A stretch of DNA of 64,000 nt, from contig CAZTMA010000005.1 of assembly GCA_964614645.1 (NCBI GenBank), positions 1 through 64,000 on the forward strand, read 5' to 3'. This document shows, one piece after another, positions 1-6,280 of the stretch; within the stretch, counting starts at the first letter, position 1, and each line of letters starts with the position of its first letter. The position numbers were made by a program, and so were the translations under genes. This DNA is from MWBF01 sp964614645 (GTDB lineage: Bacteria; Chloroflexota; Anaerolineae; CG2-30-64-16). The notes beneath the pieces were generated by a model. It searched no databases and was not told the DNA's origin. It saw nothing but the letters and a program-made list of their open reading frames with translations.

Positions 1-367
1 TGTGGGGCTTGAAATCGAGCGCGGCCTTGATGTGCTCGTAGTAGGTCGCGTTATTCTCGCCCTTAATCGCGTACACCGGCATCTCGTAATGGGCGACGAG
101 CGTGGCCGCAACGTCGTCCTGGGTCGAGAGCGGGTTGGACGCGGTCAGCACGACGTCAGCGCCGCCTGCCTGCAACACGCGCATGAGGTTGGCCGTCTCG
201 CTCGTGACGTGCAAGCACGCCGAGATGCGCAGGCCATCCAGCGGCCGCTCTTTGGCGAACCGCGCTTCGATCAGGTCGAGCACCGGCATCTCGCGCGCGG
301 CCCACTGCATGCGGAACCGGCCCTTGTCTGCCAGGCGAATGTCCTTGATGTCGTAGTTAGTGCTCAC
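1..367 (-). CDS. ahcY: Adenosylhomocysteinase, N-terminal part (cut by window edge)
   Basis: Cleaves S-adenosylhomocysteine to adenosine and homocysteine, removing the inhibitory by-product of SAM-dependent methylation. About 122 N-terminal residues are visible. They include the family blocks SACLHVTSETANLM (substrate-binding His and Glu) and TASNPLSTQDDVAA, and a GENNATYYEHI segment resembling the shorter thermophile/archaeal-type enzymes. The NAD-binding domain lies beyond the window. The start is a GTG at 367, preceded by AGGAG about 10 nt upstream on the minus strand. It lies 58 bp downstream of an adenosine kinase, which would remove its adenosine product. It is probably the fourth gene of the unit beginning with mtnA. 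Confidence 0.93.
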   Translation of the reverse strand, partial: MSTNYDIKDIRLADKGRFRMQWAAREMPVLDLIEARFAKERPLDGLRISACLHVTSETANLMRVLQAGGADVVLTASNPLSTQDDVAATLVAHYEMPVYAIKGENNATYYEHIKAALDFKPH

Positions 368-389
368 TCGGTTGTAACTCCTTTTATTG

Positions 390-462
390 GGTTGCAGGTT
401 GGAAAGTTGAAAGTTGACGTGGCCTTTACGAACCTTCAACCTTCAACCTGCCAACCTGTAAC
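390..462. repeat. Heptad inverted repeat, copy 1 (ggttgca / tgcaacc type)
   Basis: The left arm is built on GGTTGCAGGTTGGAAAGTTG and the right arm on CAACCTTCAACCTG, so the arms are imprecise inverted copies of a 7-bp unit. It fills the adenosine kinase-ahcY gap, and its right arm forms the end of the kinase reading frame. Related copies lie at 16694-16792 and 24749-24877. Confidence 0.7.
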
Positions 463-1409
463 ATATCGTTTAGCTCCGGCGCGTCCCCGAAGTACTCGCG
501 GTAGCGCGCCACGAACTCTGGCACCGTGTAACGGTGGTTCATCGTGCCGGTCTGCTCGAGGCAGTAGGTCGCAGCCAGCGCGCCGATGCGCGCTGTGGTC
601 TCCCAGGAATAGCCGCGGACCAGGCCAGTCAGCAGGCCGCCGCGGAACGCATCGCCGACGCCGGTGGGGTCGACGATGTGTGCAGCGGGCGCGATGGGCG
701 CGTCCACGCGGCGGTCGCGCGACATGAAGGTGGAGCCGTCCGGACCGCGGGTGACGACCAGCAGCTCGACGCACGCCAGGATGCCTGCCTCGTCCAGCCC
801 GGTCTTCGACTTGATGAGCTCCAGCTCGTAGTCGTTGACCGTCAACGCATATGCGCCCTGCATGCCGGCGAGCACCTGTTCACCGCTGAGCCGGGCAAGC
901 TGCTGGCTCGGGTCGAAGACGAAGCGCAGGCCCAGATCGCGGCACTCGGCGCAGTTGCGCAGCATTCCTTCGGGGTCATGGGGCGAGATGATGACGTAGT
1001 CCACCTCGCTGGCATCCAGCCCGCGATAGGTGAGCTCGCGGCCCCGGCTCATCGCGCCCGCATGGAATCCGGCAATCTGGTTCTGCTCCAGGTCGGTAAT
1101 AACGGTGAAGGTGGCGGTGAACTCGTCCGGATAGGCAATGACGAGCGCGGTGTCGATGCCCTGGAGTTCCAGCCACGCGCGGTAGTCCGCGAAGTCCTGG
1201 CCGACCGTGCCCATCAGCCGCGGGCGCTCACCGAGCAGCGCCATTGTGTACGCGATGTTCGGGCCGATGCCGCCGCGGCTCATCTCTTTATCTTCGACCA
1301 GGAAGCTCACACTGAGCTTGCCGGCCTCGGGCAAGATATGTTCCAGGAACCGGCCGGGATACTTCATGATATAGTCGGTTGCGATTGAACCAGTGACGAT
1401 GACTGACAT
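426..1409 (-). CDS. PfkB-family kinase, probable adenosine kinase
   Basis: A 327-residue ribokinase/PfkB-fold sugar kinase. Visible features are the N-terminal substrate region with GGIGPNIAYTMALLG (residues 46-60) and the C-terminal anion-hole motif DPTGVGDAFRGG, with catalytic Asp253. The adenosine assignment rests mainly on context: it sits directly upstream of ahcY on the same strand, and adenosine kinase removes the adenosine that AhcY makes, pulling hydrolysis forward. The ATG at 1409 is followed directly by a beta-strand of the fold. The last 11 or so residues (LQVGRLKVEGS) are encoded by the heptad repeat at 390-462 and are probably not part of the fold. Another nucleoside or sugar substrate is possible. 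Confidence 0.8.
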   Translation of the reverse strand: MSVIVTGSIATDYIMKYPGRFLEHILPEAGKLSVSFLVEDKEMSRGGIGPNIAYTMALLGERPRLMGTVGQDFADYRAWLELQGIDTALVIAYPDEFTATFTVITDLEQNQIAGFHAGAMSRGRELTYRGLDASEVDYVIISPHDPEGMLRNCAECRDLGLRFVFDPSQQLARLSGEQVLAGMQGAYALTVNDYELELIKSKTGLDEAGILACVELLVVTRGPDGSTFMSRDRRVDAPIAPAAHIVDPTGVGDAFRGGLLTGLVRGYSWETTARIGALAATYCLEQTGTMNHRYTVPEFVARYREYFGDAPELNDMLQVGRLKVEGS

Positions 1410-1455
1410 GGATAACTCGATTACCCCCTAATAGGCGAGGTGCAGCTTGCAGCTT

Positions 1456-2391
1456 TTAGCTTCTTGCTTCCTTCACCCGTTGCTCTGCCAGCCGGCAGTA
1501 CTCCTCGGACAATTCGTAGCCGACGTAGTGCCGGCCGGTCAGCACTGCGGCGACGGCGGTCGAGCCGGAGCCCATGAACGGGTCGAGCACCAGGTCGCCG
1601 GGCTGCGTATAGAGCAGTAGCAACCGCCGGGGCAGTTCTTCCGGGAAGGGCGCCGGATGCGCGACGCCGGTCTCGGTGGTCATCTCCCAGACCGAATCGC
1701 CCGGCTCCGTCGCCTGGCCCCATACGGCGCGGGCAATCGACTCGGCAACCCACTCGTCGTCCTTGCTGCGACGCCGCGCGTCGGCCAGCTTCTCGGCGAT
1801 CTTGCGCTCAAGATCCTTGAGGCGGTCCTCGGGCCGCCACACGCTGCGCGTCCAGGAAACGAATTCGTTGCCCGTGATGCCGGTGAGACCGCCCTCCACC
1901 AGCTTGAGCTGCGCCTTGCTCCATACCGTGATGTACTCGTGGACATCCCGCAGAATCGGATTGGACGAACGGGCGAAGCTGCCCCAAGCCGTCGATATGC
2001 CGGCGGAGGCCCCCTTGTCCCAGATGATATGCCCCCGGTGCAGCCACTGGCACGGGCTCGTCCGCAACTGCTCGTCGATCAGGCTGACCAAAGAGAGATA
2101 CGGCTTGCGGTCGGTGTTGGCGACGTTGATGCACAGCCGGCCGCCTGGCGCCAGCACCCGGTAACACTCCCGCCACACGCCTTCGAGCAGCGAGAGATAT
2201 TCCCCGAGCCCCAGGTTGTCGTTGTGATCTGTGTAATCCTTCGCCACGTTGTATGGCGGCGAGGTCACGACGAGCTGCACGACGCCATCCGGCACGCCGG
2301 TCATCTGCCGCGCATCCGCGCAGAAAATCGTATCGAGATAAGGACGGGCTATCTTGTCAGGCCCCGTGTCAGGCCCCGTGTCAGACGCCAT
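1456..2391 (-). CDS. Orphan beta-class DNA methyltransferase (N4-cytosine or N6-adenine)
   Basis: A 311-residue site-specific DNA amino-methyltransferase. Motif IV (TSPPYN, residues 43-48) precedes motif I (DPFMGSGST, residues 270-278), which is the beta-class order. The SPPY form is common in N4-cytosine enzymes but does not exclude adenine. No restriction endonuclease or specificity subunit is nearby, so it looks like a solitary methylase. It starts 86 bp after mtnA and is followed 46 bp later by the adenosine kinase, all on one strand, so it should be co-transcribed with SAM-recycling genes. The first dozen codons carry a short direct repeat (TGPDTGPD), so the true start may be slightly downstream. 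A GAGGAT lies about 10 nt before the ATG. Confidence 0.88.
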   Translation of the reverse strand: MASDTGPDTGPDKIARPYLDTIFCADARQMTGVPDGVVQLVVTSPPYNVAKDYTDHNDNLGLGEYLSLLEGVWRECYRVLAPGGRLCINVANTDRKPYLSLVSLIDEQLRTSPCQWLHRGHIIWDKGASAGISTAWGSFARSSNPILRDVHEYITVWSKAQLKLVEGGLTGITGNEFVSWTRSVWRPEDRLKDLERKIAEKLADARRRSKDDEWVAESIARAVWGQATEPGDSVWEMTTETGVAHPAPFPEELPRRLLLLYTQPGDLVLDPFMGSGSTAVAAVLTGRHYVGYELSEEYCRLAEQRVKEARS

Positions 2392-2477
2392 GTGGCTCTA
2401 TCCTCGCATCATCACAACAGAATCGCTGCGGCGAAACTCCATCCGTTTATCCGGTGCGAATCGCAGGTTCGCCTCTA

Positions 2478-3548
2478 TCAGTTGCGTCGCGCGCCGGCCC
2501 GCCGCGCGGCTGCAGACTCCACCGCCTGCCGCAGGCTCTGCTCGAAGGGTGGATAGCAAATGCCTTCCTCGGTGATGATGCCGGTCAGGTAGCGGGCGGG
2601 GGTGACGTCAAAGGCCGGGTTGTACACGGCCACGCCCTCCGGCGCGATACGCTCGCTGCCGACCTGCGTCACTTCCTCCGCGGCGCGTTCTTCGATGGGG
2701 ATCAGGTCGCCATGCGCCAGCGCGAGGTCAATCGTCGGCGTGGGCACCACAGCAAAGCAGGGGATGTGGTTCTCCTTCGCGACCACGGCCAGCTTGTACG
2801 AGCCGATCTTGTTCGCCACGTCGCCGTTCGCCGCCACCCGGTCTGCGCCGTACAGCACCACGTCCACTCGACCCAGCCGCATGAGCATCCCCGCTGCGTT
2901 GTCCGCGATGAGCGTCATGGAGATGCCGTCCTGCGTGAGCTCCCACGCAGTCAAGCGCGCGCCCTGCAGCCGCGGCCGCGTCTCGTCTACCCAGACGTGA
3001 ACCCGCTTGCCCTGCTCCACCGCCGCGCGCACCACCCCGAGGGTCGTGCCGTAGTCCACGGTCGCGAGCGCGCCTGCGTTACAGTGGGTCAGGATGTTGG
3101 CGCCTTCCGGCACAACAGCCGCGCCGAACGCGCCCATGCGCCGGTTGATCTGGACATCCTCATCCGCGATGTGTTGCGCCTCAGCGATGATGGCCGAGCG
3201 CAGATCGTCGGGGTTGGACAGCACGGTGTGTCGCGCCAGGTCCATGATGCGCGCGGTTGCCCAGCTCAGGTTGACCGCGGTGGGCCGGGCCGCGTCGAGT
3301 ATAGCCTGCGCCTCCGCCAGGTCGTTGAGCAGGCTGTCGCGGTCTCGCGCAGGGCTCTGCAATGCGGCCAAGGCCATGCCGAAGCCGCCTGCCGCGCCGA
3401 TAGCCGGCGCGCCGCGGACGACCATGTCGGTGATGGCCTGCGCGACGATGCGATAGTCGGTGTATGACAGGACCTCGTATTGCAGCGGCAGAATCCGCTG
3501 ATCGATCATTTTGAGCTGGTTATCTTCCCACCACAGGGTGCGCGGCAT
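2478..3548 (-). CDS. mtnA: S-methyl-5-thioribose-1-phosphate isomerase
   Basis: Converts methylthioribose-1-phosphate to methylthioribulose-1-phosphate in methionine salvage from methylthioadenosine. The 356-residue length is normal. Visible family blocks are GAPAIGAAGGFGMALA (47-61), HCNAGALATVDYG with the catalytic Cys156, and YGADRVAANGDVANKIG with catalytic Asp236. These match Cys160 and Asp240 of the Bacillus enzyme. The ATG at 3548 was chosen because GAGAGG lies about 8 nt upstream. An earlier in-frame start at 3680 would run through the riboswitch terminator. It is the first gene after the SAM riboswitch and probably leads the DNA methyltransferase, adenosine kinase and ahcY. No mtnB/C/D genes are in the window, so the downstream route is unknown. 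Confidence 0.95.
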   Translation of the reverse strand: MPRTLWWEDNQLKMIDQRILPLQYEVLSYTDYRIVAQAITDMVVRGAPAIGAAGGFGMALAALQSPARDRDSLLNDLAEAQAILDAARPTAVNLSWATARIMDLARHTVLSNPDDLRSAIIAEAQHIADEDVQINRRMGAFGAAVVPEGANILTHCNAGALATVDYGTTLGVVRAAVEQGKRVHVWVDETRPRLQGARLTAWELTQDGISMTLIADNAAGMLMRLGRVDVVLYGADRVAANGDVANKIGSYKLAVVAKENHIPCFAVVPTPTIDLALAHGDLIPIEERAAEEVTQVGSERIAPEGVAVYNPAFDVTPARYLTGIITEEGICYPPFEQSLRQAVESAAARRAGARRN

Positions 3549-3620
3549 AGGATTATCCCTCTCAAGAAACCGGGGCTCTGTGCCAAGCTGCACTTCGCCA
3601 AGAAACCGGGTTTCTAACTC

Positions 3621-3652
3621 GGAAATAGAAAATGCCCTCCAAGAGGAGGGCA
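3621..3652 (-). terminator. Riboswitch-controlled intrinsic terminator before mtnA
   Basis: On the minus strand an 8-bp perfect stem (TGCCCTCC / GGAGGGCA, loop TCTT) is followed by TTTTCTATTT. It lies between the SAM-I aptamer and the mtnA ribosome-binding site, the expected place for the expression platform of a transcriptional OFF switch. Confidence 0.85.
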
Positions 3653-3672
3653 CAGCGCGAACGATGTTCCGA

Positions 3673-3910
3673 CCTCTCATCTTTCAGCTTAGGTTTCCAC
3701 CGAAACACGGTTTCGTGAGAAACACGCTGACGGACTTGGCACCAGCCTGGACCGGCGGCACAAACCCTCTACTTTGCGCTCTGTCCGTAGCACGCTTCAC
3801 ATTCTGCGTGCCCGGGACTCAGCGGCTGGGTCTGCGCAACCATGATCCGGGACTCCAGGTGGTTGCCGGGGGATCACAGGGCCGTTCCCTCCCCCCCTCT
3901 GGATGAGTTG
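3673..3910 (-). promoter_or_regulatory. SAM-I riboswitch (S-box) aptamer with enlarged P3 arm
   Basis: Read on the minus strand, the conserved blocks occur in order: CTCATCCAGAG (5' side of P1), GGAGGGAACGGCCC, CCCCCGGCAACC, GGTGCCAAGTCCG, a TCAGC/GCTGA stem for P4, and GAAAGATGAGAGG (3' side of P1, pairing with CTCATC). These match the SAM-I consensus very well. More than 100 nt separates GGCAACC from GGTGCC, so the P3 arm is much longer than usual. SAM binding should favour P1 and let the terminator at 3621-3652 form, switching mtnA and its followers off. Confidence 0.92.
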
Positions 3911-3959
3911 TCCAGTATGTGACTTGACAGGGTGCAGCGCGGCGGCTGCACGGAGAACG

Positions 3960-3988
3960 AATATAGCACGGCAGCGGGGTTTTGTCAA
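3960..3988 (-). promoter_or_regulatory. Consensus sigma-70-type promoter of the SAM-cycle operon
   Basis: On the minus strand TTGACA (3983-3988) and TATATT (3960-3965) are separated by exactly 17 bp. Transcription would start near 3953, about 45 nt before the SAM-I aptamer. Confidence 0.8.
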
Positions 3989-3989
3989 A

Positions 3990-4022
3990 AGAAAACGGGT
4001 TTGTGGCACAAATCCGTTTTCT
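3990..4022. terminator. Symmetrical hairpin terminator upstream of the mtnA promoter
   Basis: A near-perfect 16-bp inverted repeat starts AGAAAACGGG and ends ATCCGTTTTCT, with A-rich and T-rich outer flanks. It could stop transcription from the upstream minus-strand region before the mtnA promoter. Confidence 0.6.
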
Positions 4023-4048
4023 GCCACTAGCGGACAGAGTAACCGGTG

Positions 4049-4252
4049 TCAGGCAGTCAGCTTCACGCCGTGAGTCCGGAACATGGTGGTGACATACCCA
4101 TCAATGAGAGCCACGACGAGGTCGACAAGGCCGATAATCAGGCCCGTGAGCAAGCCCGCGGCGCCCGCCAGCGGAGTCAGCACAAGGCCAGGGTTGCATG
4201 GCACAGAAAAGGGCTTCCCTAAACAGAAGGCTTGAAAGAGCAGCAACGCCAT
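4049..4252 (-). CDS. Possible small hydrophobic protein
   Basis: A 67-codon frame on the minus strand between two hairpins. The middle third is strongly hydrophobic and Gly/Leu rich (AGAAGLLTGLIIGLVDLVVA), consistent with one membrane helix, and a short polar tail follows. No clear ribosome-binding site precedes the ATG at 4252, and I recognise no family. It would be the only gene between the ruvA terminator (4281-4315) and the terminator at 3990-4022. Those flanks are the main support for a separate transcript. It may be non-coding. Confidence 0.3.
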   Translation of the reverse strand: MALLLFQAFCLGKPFSVPCNPGLVLTPLAGAAGLLTGLIIGLVDLVVALIDGYVTTMFRTHGVKLTA

Positions 4253-4280
4253 ACGCTGCCGCTATCGCATTGGAAATAGA

Positions 4281-4315
4281 GCCGGCCCGGTCTGCACCAA
4301 GGAGACCGGGCCGGC
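4281..4315 (-). terminator. Hairpin terminator after ruvA
   Basis: A 13-bp perfect stem (GCCGGCCCGGTCT / AGACCGGGCCGGC) with a 9-nt loop. On the minus strand it is followed by TCTATTTCC, a weak U-tract. It lies 51 bp after the ruvA stop codon. Confidence 0.7.
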
Positions 4316-4366
4316 GTATGCTACGACGATGATAAAGGGATACCCTTGTGGAATCCCTTGGCCTGT

Positions 4367-4942
4367 TCAACTCCCGAACGATGCCAGCGCGCGGCGGAGG
4401 CGCTCCTCCACATCCGTGACCTCGCGGGGCAGCGCCTGGACCGCGCGCTGCGCCTCCACGATGCTGTAGCCCAACGCAGTCAGCGCGTCGATGACCGCGG
4501 CGTCCGCCTCGGTGATGGCGGCCAGCCCCTCGGACACCTCGCCCGCGCCGATCTTGTCCTTCAGTTCCAGGACAATCTTCTGCGCGGTCTTCTTGCCGAT
4601 GCCCGGCACGCGCGCCAGCAGCTCCGGGTGTTCCTGGCCGATGGCCAGCCGCAGCGCGTCCGGGGCCATGAAGGAGAGCACGGACAGCGCCAGCCTCGGC
4701 CCGACCCCCTGCACTCTCATCAGGTTCTCGAACAGGCCGAGTTCTTCCTCGCTGCCGAAGCCGACGAGCGTGAGGTCGTCCTCGCGCACGATCAGATGCG
4801 TGTAGAGGACGATCTCCTCTCCCGGCCGCGCCAGGGCCAGCGTCGGCTGCGTACAGAGCACGCGGACGCCGATACCGCCCACCATGATAATCAGTCCCTC
4901 GGCGGACTTGCTGTGCACCCGGCCTTCGATAATGGCAATCAA
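4367..4942 (-). CDS. ruvA: Holliday junction branch migration protein RuvA
   Basis: The DNA-binding tetramer that clamps four-way junctions and recruits the RuvB motor. The 191-residue length is normal. An N-terminal OB fold (MIAIIEGRV... at residue 1) is followed by two helix-hairpin-helix elements, RVQGVGPRLALSVL and RVPGIGKKTAQKIVLELKDK. A flexible acidic linker leads to the small C-terminal domain (ALTALGYSIVEAQRAVQAL) that contacts RuvB. It starts 12 bp after ruvC on the same strand. ruvB is not in the window. A strong hairpin terminator follows. Confidence 0.96.
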   Translation of the reverse strand: MIAIIEGRVHSKSAEGLIIMVGGIGVRVLCTQPTLALARPGEEIVLYTHLIVREDDLTLVGFGSEEELGLFENLMRVQGVGPRLALSVLSFMAPDALRLAIGQEHPELLARVPGIGKKTAQKIVLELKDKIGAGEVSEGLAAITEADAAVIDALTALGYSIVEAQRAVQALPREVTDVEERLRRALASFGS

Positions 4943-4954
4943 GGCAGCCCCTCG

Positions 4955-5461
4955 CTATTCTTCGGCCAGCCGGCGAAGCCGCTGGCTGTGCAGATGGCAG
5001 ATGGCGACGGCCACGGCATCTGCCGCGTCATCGGGCCGCGGGATGTCCTGCAACCCCAGCATCAGCCGCACCATCTCCTGCATCTGGTGTTTGTCTGCGC
5101 GGCCATACCCGACGAGCGCCTGCTTGACCTCCGCGGGCTTGTACTCGTAGACGGGCAGCCCCGCCTGCGCCGCGGCCAGCAACACCACCCCCCGCGCCTG
5201 CCCAACGGTCAGCGCGGTGGAGACGTTGCGGTTGAAGAACAGCTCCTCGACGGCCACCGCAACCGGCTCGGCCTCGCGCAGAATCGCGCTCACCTCATCG
5301 TAGATTTGGTGCAGCCGGTCAGGCATGGGCGTGTGCGCGGGCGTCTGCACCACGCCATACCGGACGAGATAGACCTCGCCCGTTTCATCCTCGCCCACCA
5401 GGCCGAAGCCGGTCGTCGCGGTACCGGGGTCAATGCCCAGGACGATCAAGCGGGACTCCAC
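4955..5461 (-). CDS. ruvC: Holliday junction endonuclease RuvC
   Basis: Resolves Holliday junctions made during recombination, working with RuvAB. From the GTG at 5461 the protein is 168 residues, the family's usual size. The catalytic acidic residues are visible: Asp11 in LGIDPG, Glu72 in VEELFFNRN, and Asp145 and Asp148 in PDDAADAVAVA. A longer in-frame start at 5542 would overlap yebC by 77 bp with unrelated sequence. The GTG lies 4 bp after the yebC stop codon and fits a coupled operon. Gene order yebC-ruvC-ruvA is widespread in bacteria. Confidence 0.95.
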   Translation of the reverse strand: MESRLIVLGIDPGTATTGFGLVGEDETGEVYLVRYGVVQTPAHTPMPDRLHQIYDEVSAILREAEPVAVAVEELFFNRNVSTALTVGQARGVVLLAAAQAGLPVYEYKPAEVKQALVGYGRADKHQMQEMVRLMLGLQDIPRPDDAADAVAVAICHLHSQRLRRLAEE

Positions 5462-5465
5462 GCCG

Positions 5466-6212
5466 TCATGCAAGCTGAGCCAGCACCTCGTCGGAGATCT
5501 CAAGGTTGCTGTAGACCTTGCTGGTGTCTTCCAGTTCTTCAAGGGCTTCCACCAGGTTCAGCACCTGGAGGGTGTCCGCGGGGCTCAGTGAAATCAACGT
5601 CTTCGGCTGCATGGTTAGCTCGGCGGACTCGATCTGGTAGCGCGCGTCCTCGAATGCCTGGCGCACGGTCTGCAGGTCGGATGGCTGGGTAAAAATCTCC
5701 GCAGTCTCCTCTCCGAACTGCACGTCCTCAGCCCCGGCCTCCAGCGCCAGCTCGAAGACCTTGTCCTCGTCCTTGCCTTCCATCGAGACCGCAATGTAGC
5801 CCTTGGACTCGAAGAGCCAGCCGACGCTCCCCGACTCGCCCATGCTGCCGCCCCCGCGCGTCAGTGCGCGGCGGATCTCAGATACGGTGCGATTCTTGTT
5901 GTCTGTGACGGTCTGCATAAGGATGGCAACCCCGTGCGGCCCGTAGCCCTCATAGGTCACCTCTTCAAGTTGGCCGGCTTCGGAATCCAGCCCGGCCCCC
6001 CGCTTGATGGCGCGCTCGATGTTTTCTTTGGGCATATTCTCGGCGCGCGCTTTTTCAACGATCAGCCGAAGCCGGAAGTTGAAGTTGGTGTCAGGGCCCT
6101 GGCGGGCGGCAAGCTGGATTTCGCGCGCCAACTTGGTGAACATCTGCCCGCGCTTGGCGTCAGCCGCGCCCTTTTTGCGCTTGATCGTAGCCCATTTTGA
6201 ATGTCCAGACAT
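5466..6212 (-). CDS. yebC: YebC/PmpR-family protein
   Basis: A 248-residue member of the YebC family. Members have been described as DNA-binding transcriptional regulators and, more recently, as ribosome-associated translation factors, so the precise role here is open. It opens with the family signature MSGHSKWATIKRKKGAADAK and contains KENIERAIKRG, YEGYGPHGVAI, and NKNRT followed by an RGGGSMGESGSVGWLF block. It is followed within 4 bp by ruvC, the usual neighbour. It starts from ATG at 6212. Confidence 0.95.
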   Translation of the reverse strand: MSGHSKWATIKRKKGAADAKRGQMFTKLAREIQLAARQGPDTNFNFRLRLIVEKARAENMPKENIERAIKRGAGLDSEAGQLEEVTYEGYGPHGVAILMQTVTDNKNRTVSEIRRALTRGGGSMGESGSVGWLFESKGYIAVSMEGKDEDKVFELALEAGAEDVQFGEETAEIFTQPSDLQTVRQAFEDARYQIESAELTMQPKTLISLSPADTLQVLNLVEALEELEDTSKVYSNLEISDEVLAQLA

Positions 6213-6237
6213 AGTGCCCCCTCTAAAATAGCATCGT

Positions 6238-6262
6238 AGAGGCGTGCCGGCGGCACGTCTCT
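6238..6262. terminator. Hairpin between pyrG and yebC
   Basis: An 11-bp inverted repeat with one mismatch (AGAGGCGTGCC / GGCACGTCTCT). It lies just beyond the pyrG stop and is followed on the minus strand by a CTATTTTAG stretch. It is probably a weak pyrG terminator, and the same stretch may serve as a -10 for yebC. Confidence 0.45.
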
Positions 6263-6280
6263 AGCGGTCTTCTGATTGGT

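Noticed and set aside
390..462. Possible CRISPR-like repeat array, considered for all heptad repeats
   Set aside because: Units are 7 bp, contiguous and inverted, without spacers or cas genes.
1..727. Plus-strand open frame at the left edge
   Set aside because: It is antisense to ahcY and the adenosine kinase, which both show strong protein-family motifs.
3697..3725. Palindromic GAAACACGGTTTCGTGAGAAAC resembling a parS or regulator site
   Set aside because: It lies inside the SAM-I aptamer P4 region and differs from the parS consensus (TGTTTCACGTGAAACA).
4101..4370. Alternative frame overlapping the small hydrophobic protein
   Set aside because: It runs through the ruvA terminator stem and overlaps the end of ruvA. 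The peptide is Arg/Ser rich with no pattern.
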